DNA of 8,521 nucleotides, taken from JBBRZF01 sp038236965. Its GTDB lineage: Bacteria > Acidobacteriota > Terriglobia > Terriglobales > Acidobacteriaceae. The notes beneath the pieces were generated by a model that was not told where the DNA came from, ran no database searches, and saw nothing but the letters and a program-made list of their open reading frames with translations. Position numbers and translations under genes: made by a program. How positions within the stretch are numbered: position 1 is the first letter of the stretch; each line of letters opens with the position of its first letter. Below are positions 1 to 7,200 of this stretch, in pieces. The stretch spans positions 1-8,521 of the forward strand of contig JBBRZF010000154.1 in NCBI GenBank assembly GCA_038236965.1, given 5' to 3'.

Positions 1-196
1 AAGCGGGATAACGGGCGGGAACGTTTCGCTTGTGAGGACTCCAAGGCGTAATAATGTAAGTTTCTGCTTACCTTCTTTTTCCCTGACAGTCTAAACGACG
101 GCTAACGCTCCGTTTGCGCCGGTTTCTGTGAGCAGAACTAGCGTTAAGAATCCGGGTTTTTACAATAGACCGTGAAAATCCAGGAGTTATGAAACA
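1..196. other. Leader region upstream of the efflux operon, possibly with the tail of an upstream gene
   Basis: No gene can be supported here. Frame 1 is open from the window edge to tandem stops TAA TAA at 49-54 (16 codons), which could be the C-terminus of an upstream + strand gene. Frame 2 is equally open to 94, so the choice is not secure. The rest reads as intergenic. It holds a 7-bp inverted repeat, TAACGCT (103-109) with AGCGTTA (140-146). Inside its loop is a smaller one, TTCTG (124-128) with CAGAA (133-137). This nested pair lies just upstream of the candidate -10 box, so it could be an operator or a weak terminator of the upstream gene; neither is established. Confidence 0.4.
161..166 (+). 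promoter_or_regulatory. Candidate -10 box for the macAB operon
   Basis: TACAAT matches the sigma-70 -10 consensus at five of six positions and lies 30 bases upstream of the macA start. No convincing -35 hexamer is found 16-18 bases upstream; TTAAGA at 144-149 is too close. The call therefore rests on the -10 alone, and an activator-dependent promoter or chance are both possible. Confidence 0.25.
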
Positions 197-199
197 ATG
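182..199 (+). promoter_or_regulatory. macA ribosome binding site with overlapping micro-ORF
   Basis: AGGAG at 182-186 is a good Shine-Dalgarno core. Two ATGs follow. The one at 189 is only 2 bases away and opens a 7-codon reading frame that stops at 210-212. The one at 197 is 10 bases away and opens the full adaptor gene. The spacing favours 197, at the long end of the usual range. There is no other in-frame Met before the membrane segment, so 197 is the only ATG start that keeps the anchor. Confidence 0.55.
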
Positions 200-1828
200 T
201 TGCCGCCAGTAGACGAAGTTGAAAGCAAGACCGCCGGGCGCGAGCGGAGCCTGAATGAAGGCGCGAAACAGAACCGCTACGCGCAGTCTGGCGTTACGGA
301 TCGTAATCGAAGTGCAAGGGGCAGCTTTTTGAGCGTTCTCAAGAATAAATGGTTCATTCTTATCGTCGCATTAATCGCGGTGGCGGTGGTTGGCGCCTAC
401 GCATTCAAGTCCAACGAAAAACCGCAATATTTCACAGCGAAAGCTGAGCGCGGAGATTTACGCGCGGTCGTGGAAGCGACCGGCACGATCAACGCGGTTA
501 CGACCGTGCAGGTTGGTTCGCAGGTTTCGGGCACGATATCGAACCTTTATGCGGATTTCAATTCGCGGGTGAAAAAAGGTCAGGTGGTAGCGCGCATCGA
601 TCCCTCGATCTTCATGGGCAACTTGATGCAGGCGCAAGCGGACCTGGACAACGCTCGGGCGAGTATGGGCGTAGCGCAGGCGAACCTGGCGAAGTCGAGA
701 GCCGAGTCGTTGCAGATGAAACAGGACCTGGAGCGCACGAATAAACTGGCCAAGGCCGGAGTGATGAGCCAGCAGCAACTGGACGTGTCGCAGGCAAACT
801 ACGATGCCGCGGTGGCGCAGGTGAATTCGTCGCAAGCGTCGGTAGCGCAGGCACAGGCACAGGTGAAACAACGCCAGGCGGCGGTGGACGTCGCGCAGAC
901 GAACGTGAATCACGCGGTGATTGTTGCCCCGATCGATGGCACAGTGGTCGCGCGCAGCGTGGATGTGGGACAGACGGTGGCCGCTTCGTTGCAGGCTCCG
1001 ACACTGTTCACCATCGCGCAAGACTTGACCAAGATGCAGGTCTACGCGAAGACGGACGAGAGCGATGTGGGCATGATCCACGCGGGACAGAACGTCACTT
1101 TCAAGGTGGATGCGTTCCCGAAAGATATTTTCAATGGACGGGTTGTGCAGGTCCGCATGAACGCCACGACGGTGCAGAACGTGGTGACCTACGACACCAT
1201 CGTCGGATTTGAGAATCCGGAGATGAAATTGTTTCCGGGCATGACCGCTTACGTCACCATCCCCGTGCAGCAGTCGCAGAATACGCTGAAGATCCCGAAC
1301 GGCGCGCTGCGTTATAAGCCGGACATGAAACCGGATGAGTTGAAAGCGGTGCTGGCGAAGTACGGAATGGACCAAGGTGGCGGCGCAGGACGCGCGGCGG
1401 CAACAGGCGCGGGGCCGGGAATGGGAACGGCAGCGACTCCGCAGACGGGCGCAGCGCAAAATGGACGTTCGGGCGGACAAGGTCAGTTTGGTTCGGAATC
1501 GACGCAGCGGCGACAGGCAGCGGGCGCAACGGACCAGGCAGGCGGAGCCACGGCGGACGACAAACAGCCGAAGCAGGCGAAGGCCGAGGTTGCGACGCTG
1601 TGGAAGATAACCGGTGCGGACAAAACACTGCAACCTGTACGTGTGCGCATTGGAATCACCGACCACACGATGACGGAAGTGGTGCAAGTGCTGAAGGGCG
1701 AGTTGAAGGAAGGCGATGAACTGGTAATCGGTTCGTCCACCAAGGGCGTGACCACGGGAGCGGCAGGCGGCGCGCGTCCTCCGGGCGTTGGCGGCGCAGG
1801 CGGCGGCGGCCGACCGGGCGGGCGGTAA
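197..1828 (+). CDS. macA: MacA-like periplasmic adaptor (HlyD/RND-type membrane fusion protein)
   Basis: Adaptor of a MacAB-type tripartite pump, joining the inner-membrane ABC transporter to an outer-membrane channel. In the 543-residue protein I see a polar N-terminal extension (1-50), a single membrane anchor (about 52-70), and the first lipoyl/barrel-sandwich half (about 80-130, with VGSQVSGTI at 107-115). A long Ala/Gln-rich coiled-coil hairpin spans about 138-238, followed by the second lipoyl half (VIVAPIDGTV, 241-250), a beta-barrel (about 278-358) and a membrane-proximal domain. The hairpin tip has R180, L184 and S191, matching the R-x3-L-x6-S motif known to contact TolC. There is no lipobox; anchoring is by the N-terminal helix. 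The protein is much longer than E. coli MacA (about 370 residues) because of the N-terminal extension, a Gly/Ala/Gln-rich insertion (about 392-462) and a Gly-rich tail (about 519-543). It is followed by the matching ATPase and permease. Family assignment is firm; the substrate is unknown. Confidence 0.93.
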   Translation: MLPPVDEVESKTAGRERSLNEGAKQNRYAQSGVTDRNRSARGSFLSVLKNKWFILIVALIAVAVVGAYAFKSNEKPQYFTAKAERGDLRAVVEATGTINAVTTVQVGSQVSGTISNLYADFNSRVKKGQVVARIDPSIFMGNLMQAQADLDNARASMGVAQANLAKSRAESLQMKQDLERTNKLAKAGVMSQQQLDVSQANYDAAVAQVNSSQASVAQAQAQVKQRQAAVDVAQTNVNHAVIVAPIDGTVVARSVDVGQTVAASLQAPTLFTIAQDLTKMQVYAKTDESDVGMIHAGQNVTFKVDAFPKDIFNGRVVQVRMNATTVQNVVTYDTIVGFENPEMKLFPGMTAYVTIPVQQSQNTLKIPNGALRYKPDMKPDELKAVLAKYGMDQGGGAGRAAATGAGPGMGTAATPQTGAAQNGRSGGQGQFGSESTQRRQAAGATDQAGGATADDKQPKQAKAEVATLWKITGADKTLQPVRVRIGITDHTMTEVVQVLKGELKEGDELVIGSSTKGVTTGAAGGARPPGVGGAGGGGRPGGR

Positions 1829-1842
1829 CTTCCAAAACATCA

Positions 1843-1870
1843 GGGGCGCGGTGCAGGCGGCGCCCTTTTT
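1843..1870 (+). terminator. Terminator-like hairpin between macA and the ATPase gene (possible attenuator)
   Basis: GGGCGC (1844-1849) pairs perfectly with GCGCCC (1860-1865) across a 10-base loop and is followed directly by TTTTT (1866-1870). A G-U pair (1843/1866) could extend the stem. It begins 15 bases after the macA stop and ends 67 bases before the ATPase start. The short stem and 10-base loop suggest partial termination, which would lower ATPase/permease expression relative to the adaptor. That role is inferred. Confidence 0.5.
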
Positions 1871-1937
1871 CACCTTCAGCCACAGTGGTCTTCAAGTCAC
1901 TTTCGCAAGACGTGTGCAGCACGTAACAGGTATCTAA

Positions 1938-2726
1938 ATGGATCTGCTTACAAAGGAAAACAATCCGGCAGCGCAGAGCAAGGGTGGGGAAGCCGTCCTG
2001 CGCGTGGTGGATGTGCATAAGTATTACGACCTGGGAGAGACTCGGGTTCATGCGCTGCGTGGCGTGAATTCGCAGATCAATCGCGGGGAGTTCGTGGCCA
2101 TCATGGGCGCGAGCGGCAGCGGTAAATCGACATTCATGAATATCCTTGGATGCCTGGATAAGCCAACGAGCGGGCAGTATTTCCTGGACGACATTGATGT
2201 TTCGCAGCACAGCAAGGCGGAGCTGGCGCTGATACGGAATCGGAAGATCGGATTCGTATTCCAGGGATTCAACCTGCTTTCGCGCACGACGGCGCTGGAG
2301 AACGTGGAATTGCCGACGCTGTATGCGCGCATCGAAAAGAAGGAACGCGAAAAGCGCGCCATCGATGCGCTGACGCTGGTTGGCCTGGGCGACCGGGTGC
2401 ATCACTTCCCTTCGCAGCTTTCCGGCGGACAGCAACAGCGCGTAGCCATTGCGAGGGCGCTGGTGAACAAACCGGCCATTCTGCTGGCGGACGAGCCGAC
2501 GGGAAACCTGGACAGCAGGACTTCGGTCGAGATCATGGCCATCTTCCAGAAGCTGAATGATGAGGGATTGACGATCGTGCTGGTGACGCACGAACACGAC
2601 ATCGCGCAGTTTGCGAAGCGCAACCTGGTATTCCGCGATGGCAAGATTCGCAAGGATGAACTGGTGAAGGACCGTCCCGTGGCGGCGGAAGTGATCAACA
2701 CAATTCCGGAGTTGGACGAAGACTAA
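1938..2726 (+). CDS. macB: MacB-type ABC transporter ATP-binding protein (stand-alone)
   Basis: Cytoplasmic nucleotide-binding subunit that powers the MacAB-type transporter, of the MacB/LolD/FtsE-like subfamily. All ATPase motifs are intact in 262 residues: Walker A GASGSGKST (57-65), Q-loop Q109, signature LSGGQ (161-165), Walker B ILLADE (181-186, with D185 and catalytic E186), D-loop around NLD (190-192) and H-loop H218. In E. coli MacB this domain is fused to the permease; here it ends in an acidic tail (ELDED) and the permease is a separate gene 39 bases downstream. The start at 1938 has only a weak Shine-Dalgarno (CAGG, 1927-1930, spacing 7). The protein could equally be described by a LolD- or YtrE-type name, but the neighbouring adaptor with a TolC-docking tip supports a MacAB pump. 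Confidence 0.93.
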   Translation: MDLLTKENNPAAQSKGGEAVLRVVDVHKYYDLGETRVHALRGVNSQINRGEFVAIMGASGSGKSTFMNILGCLDKPTSGQYFLDDIDVSQHSKAELALIRNRKIGFVFQGFNLLSRTTALENVELPTLYARIEKKEREKRAIDALTLVGLGDRVHHFPSQLSGGQQQRVAIARALVNKPAILLADEPTGNLDSRTSVEIMAIFQKLNDEGLTIVLVTHEHDIAQFAKRNLVFRDGKIRKDELVKDRPVAAEVINTIPELDED

Positions 2727-2739
2727 AGTTTCCGCGCGG

Positions 2740-2760
2740 CGCGAGGCGTCGCGAGCAGGG
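2740..2760 (+). promoter_or_regulatory. Small hairpin and ribosome binding site ahead of the permease gene
   Basis: CGCGA (2740-2744) and TCGCG (2749-2753) form a 5-bp stem with a GGCG loop, immediately upstream of the Shine-Dalgarno CAGGG (2756-2760). The spacing of 5 bases selects the ATG at 2766; the ATG at 2761 is in another frame and too close. The hairpin could tune translation of the permease, but in a GC-rich spacer it may be chance. Confidence 0.3.
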
Positions 2761-2765
2761 ATGTC

Positions 2766-3989
2766 ATGGATTTTGTATCGATACTTCGGATCGCACTGCG
2801 AGCGCTGGCACGTAACAAGTTGCGTTCCAGCTTGACGATGTTGGGCATCATCATCGGCGTGGGAGCGGTCATCGCCATGGTGGGCGTGGGACAAGGCGCG
2901 CGCAAACAGGTGCAGGACCAGATAGCGGCGATGGGATCGAACATACTGTTTGTCGGTTCGGGTTCGGTGAACAAGAGCGGCATGCGCACGGGCTTCGGGC
3001 AGACGAAGACGCTGGTGCAAGGCGATCTGGACGCCATCCTGCGCGAAGTTCCGACGGTGGTTGCCGCGGCGCCTTCGAGCGGCACCGGAGCGCAGATCGT
3101 TTACGAAAATCAGAACTGGTCAACGCGCGTGAACGGCACCACTCCGGCGTACTTCGAAGTCAGGGTATGGCCGATCCAGAAGGGCGCGGCCTTCAGCGAG
3201 AGCGATGTGGAGCAGGCGGCAAACGTGATCGTGCTGGGCTCGACGGTGGCAAAGAACCTGTTTCCGGATGTGGACCCGGTGGGAAAGACGGTCCGCGTGA
3301 AGAACCTGCCCTTCAAAGTGGTGGGGGTGCTGAGTTCGAAAGGATACTCGGCGGGCGGCATGGGCGGCGACCAGGACGACACGGCGATGATCCCGATCAC
3401 GACGCTGATGAAAAAGATAACGGGCGATACGTGGCTGGGCGGCATCATGCTGTCGGCGGCGTCAAAGGAAGCGAGTTACGCGGCGCAGACGCAGATAGAA
3501 GGATTGCTGCGCGACCGTCATCGCATACGGCAGGGACAGGACGACGATTTCTTTGTGCGCAACATGGCTGACGTGGCCGCGTTGCAGGACCAGTCGAGCG
3601 CGGTGTTCACCTACCTGCTGGGCTCGGTTGCCAGCGTTTCGCTTATCGTGGGCGGCATCGGCATCATGAACATCATGCTGGTGAGCGTGACGGAACGAAC
3701 GCGCGAGATAGGCATACGCATGGCCATTGGCGCGACGGAAGCGGATGTGCAGAGGCAGTTCCTGATCGAGGCGGTCGTGCTCAGCGTGCTAGGCGGTGCC
3801 ATCGGCATTGTGGGGGGAGTGGGCGCATCGTTCGCGATCACCAACCTGTTGGGATGGGCGGTACTGGTGTCGCCGGTAGCGATCATCACGGCGGTATTCT
3901 TCTCGATGGGAGTAGGCGTTTTCTTCGGCTACTACCCGGCGCGAAAAGCGGCGCGACTGGACCCGATCGAGGCGTTGCGTTACGAGTAG
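2766..3989 (+). CDS. macB: MacB-type ABC transporter permease (MacB_PCD + FtsX domains)
   Basis: Inner-membrane permease subunit of the split MacAB pump, in which mechanical motion of the periplasmic domain is thought to drive substrates through the adaptor and outer-membrane channel. The 407-residue protein has the type VII ABC layout: N-terminal amphipathic stretch, TM1 (about 22-44, LGIIIGVGAVIAMVGVG), a large periplasmic core domain (about 45-280), then three C-terminal membrane segments (about 282-306, 334-357, 368-390). The hallmark cytoplasmic loop ERTREIGIRMAIGA (310-323) lies between TM2 and TM3. The terminal motif YYPARKAARLDPIEALRYE (389-407) closes the protein as in typical members, so the gene is complete. 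It follows the ATPase gene by 39 bases and is surely co-translated with it. It is not one of the long duplicated orphan permeases common in Acidobacteriota, because it is single-length and has its own ATPase. Confidence 0.93.
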   Translation: MDFVSILRIALRALARNKLRSSLTMLGIIIGVGAVIAMVGVGQGARKQVQDQIAAMGSNILFVGSGSVNKSGMRTGFGQTKTLVQGDLDAILREVPTVVAAAPSSGTGAQIVYENQNWSTRVNGTTPAYFEVRVWPIQKGAAFSESDVEQAANVIVLGSTVAKNLFPDVDPVGKTVRVKNLPFKVVGVLSSKGYSAGGMGGDQDDTAMIPITTLMKKITGDTWLGGIMLSAASKEASYAAQTQIEGLLRDRHRIRQGQDDDFFVRNMADVAALQDQSSAVFTYLLGSVASVSLIVGGIGIMNIMLVSVTERTREIGIRMAIGATEADVQRQFLIEAVVLSVLGGAIGIVGGVGASFAITNLLGWAVLVSPVAIITAVFFSMGVGVFFGYYPARKAARLDPIEALRYE

Positions 3990-4010
3990 AAACCGAATCT
4001 TAATTTTTAA

Positions 4011-4041
4011 CGCAGAGGGCGCGAAGGGACGCAAAGGAAAA
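4011..4041 (+). repeat. Three degenerate direct repeats of CGCRRAGGG
   Basis: Just after the permease stop there are three imperfect tandem copies: CGCAGAGGG (4011-4019), CGCGAAGGGA (4020-4029) and CGCAAAGGAAAA (4030-4041), preceded by the AT-rich TTAATTTTTAA (4000-4010). From memory, similar 'CGCAGAGG-ACGCAGAGG' strings recur in intergenic regions of many environmental bacteria. The function is unknown; it may be a remnant of a dispersed intergenic repeat. Confidence 0.45.
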
Positions 4042-4101
4042 CCTGGGGGAGTCGATCAGGTGAACCGATAGAAACGCGTAGTTCCGAACCAGCCTTAAGA
4101 C

Positions 4102-4132
4102 AGGGCGGCCAAACATGGCCGTCCCTTTTCTT
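4102..4132 (+). terminator. Probable rho-independent terminator of the macAB operon
   Basis: GGGCGGCC (4103-4110) pairs with GGCCGTCCC (4117-4125) around an AAACAT loop, with one bulged T (4122). The 5-bp inner and 3-bp outer stems can be extended by A4102-T4126, and TTTTCTTG follows. It lies about 110 bases after the permease stop and before the promoter of the next gene, where an operon terminator is expected. Confidence 0.65.
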
Positions 4133-4197
4133 GCTCAGGAAAAGTCTTGGATTGGTACTGGAATCGCCTTAACCCTGGATATTTCATTCGGCTTTTC

Positions 4198-4226
4198 TTG
4201 ACAGAGTAGCTGGACAGAAACATACT
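4198..4226 (+). promoter_or_regulatory. Sigma-70-type promoter of the first propeller gene
   Basis: A perfect -35 hexamer TTGACA (4198-4203) is separated by an optimal 17 bases from CATACT (4221-4226), a 4/6 match to the -10 consensus. Transcription would start near 4233, giving a 5' leader of about 37 bases with the Shine-Dalgarno AAGGA at 4257-4261. The promoter lies beyond the upstream terminator, so the propeller gene is probably transcribed independently of macAB. The -10 lies in a 17-bp block also found upstream of the second propeller gene. Confidence 0.65.
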
Positions 4227-4269
4227 TCCCACGACCGTCAAAGCTTCCTCCCCTTCAAGGATTACGTCC

Positions 4270-7200
4270 ATGAGACGCCTGCTATTCGTGCTGTTCGCAT
4301 TCGTTGTTGTTCTCCTCTTGCTGGTTCCGTTCACGTTTTCCCAAACCAGAATCAGTCGCGAGAAAGAATCGCACAAGCAGGAAGACAGTGCCGCTGGCCA
4401 CGTGTTGTGGTTCATGGAAGGCAGAAAGCTGCCCGACGGCTCGCCTGCTTCCAAATACGTTGCGGAAGCGCACAAGCAGAAGATGGCGTTGCGCAAGGCG
4501 AATGAAGCGCGCATTGCCGCGGCACGCGCTGCGGCGGGCGGAGGAGTGGAACTTCCGTCGGCGAACGGAAGCAGCGCATGGAGTTTCATAGGACCGAGCC
4601 CCATCGCCAATGATGGATATTACGGCCAGGTGGGCGGGCGCGTGGACGCCGTCGCGGTGGACCCGACGGACGCGACGGGAAATACCGTGTATATCGGCGG
4701 CGCATTCGGCGGACTTTGGAAATCGACGAACGGCGCGACGCCGACGGCATCGGCGGTGATTTGGACGCCTCTGCTGGACCAGCAGGCGACGCTCTCCGTG
4801 GGCGCAATAGCGATCAAGCCGGATAACGGCAACGTGGTTTTAGTGGGCACGGGCGAAGACAAGGGAGCTTTGGATTCTTATTACGGGCTCGGCATCCTGC
4901 GCAGCGCGGATGGCGGCACGACGTGGACGAGAATTACGGGCGACCAGGAAGGACACTCCTTCCTCGGCGTCGGCTTTGAAAAAATAGCTTTCAGCACGAC
5001 GAATCCGAACCTGGTGGTTGCGGCGTCGGGCTCGGCAGCGAAGGGCCGATCGACGGGGTTATTCACCTCGACCTCGGTAAGTGGAATGTTCTACTCGACG
5101 GATGCTGGAGTGAGCTGGCACCTCGCGTCGGTCACAGATAGCGGAACGTCGGTTTCGGCGGCCTCAAATTCCGTCGTCTTCAACGCGGCGGCGGGAAAGT
5201 TCTTCGCCACGGTGCGTTATCACGGTGTTTATTCCTCGACTGACGGAATTACCTGGTCCCGACTGGCCAACCAGCCTAATCCGTCAGCGGTGTCGCTCGC
5301 GGCATGTCCAACTGTCACGAGTAGCGATTGTCCGTTCTATCGCGGCGAGTTGGGTGCGCGTACGGATACCAACGACATGTTCGTGTGGTACGCAAGCACG
5401 TCTAAAAGCGACACACTCGGCAACGGCGGCGTTTGGCGCTCGAAGGACGGCGGCGCAACCTGGACCGGACTGGATATGACGGGTGTCAATAACTGCGACG
5501 CGCCCGGCGACCCGGTCGGACAGGATGCATGCGGCGTCTACCAGGCCTTCTTCTACAATATGTACGTCGGCGTGACGCCGAACCCGTCGAATTCTGCGGC
5601 GACAGATGTGTACATCGGCGCAGGCAATATCTTCAAATGCACGCTGGATGCGGCGCATACGAAGTGCGTGAACACGGCGGCGAATCCCTATCGCTGGATG
5701 AACCTGACGCGCGTCTATGGCTGCAGTAGCATTCCGGGAACGATAGCCAGTGTGCATCCCGACCAGCACAACATGGCCTTCAGCGGAAGCCTTGCCTATT
5801 TTGTGAACGACGGCGGCGTGAACCGCGCGAAGAACATGGGCGCGCTGATAGACGATGCCTGCACAACGACGGTCCCATTCGACAACCTGAACAATTATCC
5901 GCTGAGCTTGACGCAGTTTGTCTGGGGCACTCCGCATCCGACGGATTCGGAAGCGTTTCTTGCGGGCGCGCAGGATGTAGGCACCTCGATGCGCACCAGC
6001 ACGATGTGGGGCTCCACACAAAAACTGTGGCAGCCGATGCCGGTAGGCGGAGACGGCGGATACAACGCCTGGACCCCTAACGGAAGCGTTCTGCAATCAT
6101 GGACGGACACGGACCTGAACATCTGTCCCGACGGCTTGTCCTGCGGAACGAGCAACAACTGGCACGCTCTTGTGCGTAGCAGTTGTCCCACGAGCAACCC
6201 GAGTTGTACTTACACGTTGAACGGCGATACTTCGGGATTCTACGCGCCATGGATGCTAGATCCGAGAGACAAGACAAAATTACTTATTGGCACATGCCGC
6301 GTCTGGCGTGGCCCCAGCCAGACGACTTTCACTGGAACTGTACTGAGCCAGAAGCTCAGTGATTTATCGGGCAAGGCGAATTGCAGTGGGAGCGATGCGA
6401 TTGTAACGGCTATCTCCGCCGGAGGCCCTGCGGCACCGAGTGGCGCGTCGTCTGTGATTTATGCGGCTGTATATGCCAACTTGCAAACTTCAACCGTCAG
6501 CACCCTGTGGATGACCACGACGGCGGATTCAGCGAGCACCGCCTGGACCAGCGTAACGCCGCCAACTTCGCTCAACCCCGGAGCGAACTGGAATCCCAGC
6601 TTCCCGTTCAAGATTTCCGCTCTGTGGGTTGAGCCGAGCGTAAGCACGGGATTGACAGTGTATGCGACGGTGCAGGGCTTTAACACCCCGCACGTTCTGA
6701 AATCCACGGATGGCGGCTTGAACTGGACGAACATCACCGGCAACCTGCCGGATGCTCCGGTGAACAGCATCACCACCGATCCGGACGATGCGACGGCGAT
6801 CTACGTTGGCACGGACACGGGGGTGTACGCGAGCACGAACAACGGCTCGACCTGGGTCGAAGTCGGCCCGAACGAGACACTGGGCGGAGCTTACCTGCCG
6901 AACGTCCCCGTAACGCGCGTGACCCTCTTCAAGAGCGCGACCTTGAAATATCTGTACGCGGTGACCTACGGACGCGGCGTATGGAGAGTGAACCTGAATG
7001 CGACAGGCGAAGATTTCAACGCGCCCACTTCGGACAGATCATCGGCTACGGTAACGGCTGGCTCGTCGGCAACGTTCACGATCTCGGTGACGCCAAAGGG
7101 CGGCTCGTTCACGAACTCGATCAGATTCTCATGCACGGGAATGCCGGCGCTGGCGGCTTGCGCATTCGCGCCGGCAACGATCACTCCAGGGGCAACCTCC

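Noticed and set aside
458..1873. 471-codon open frame on the minus strand
   Set aside because: It lies antisense to macA. Its translation is Arg/His/Leu-rich with no recognisable domain, as expected for the shadow of a GC-rich gene.
1656..3020. 454-codon open frame on the minus strand
   Set aside because: It crosses antisense through the end of macA, the ATPase gene and the start of the permease gene, all well supported on the + strand. Its composition is shadow-like (His/Arg-rich) and it has no motifs.
2766..3989. Acidobacterial duplicated orphan permease
   Set aside because: Those proteins are about twice this length and lack a partner ATPase. This permease is single-length with an adjacent ATPase and adaptor.
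4095..4610. 171-codon minus-strand frame spanning the intergenic region and start of the propeller gene
   Set aside because: It covers the terminator, promoter and signal-peptide region of the + strand gene, and its product shows no coherent features.
5284..6096. 270-codon open frame on the minus strand
   Set aside because: Antisense to the propeller gene, rich in Arg/His/Val/Ala with no domain, and no ribosome binding site or promoter evidence.
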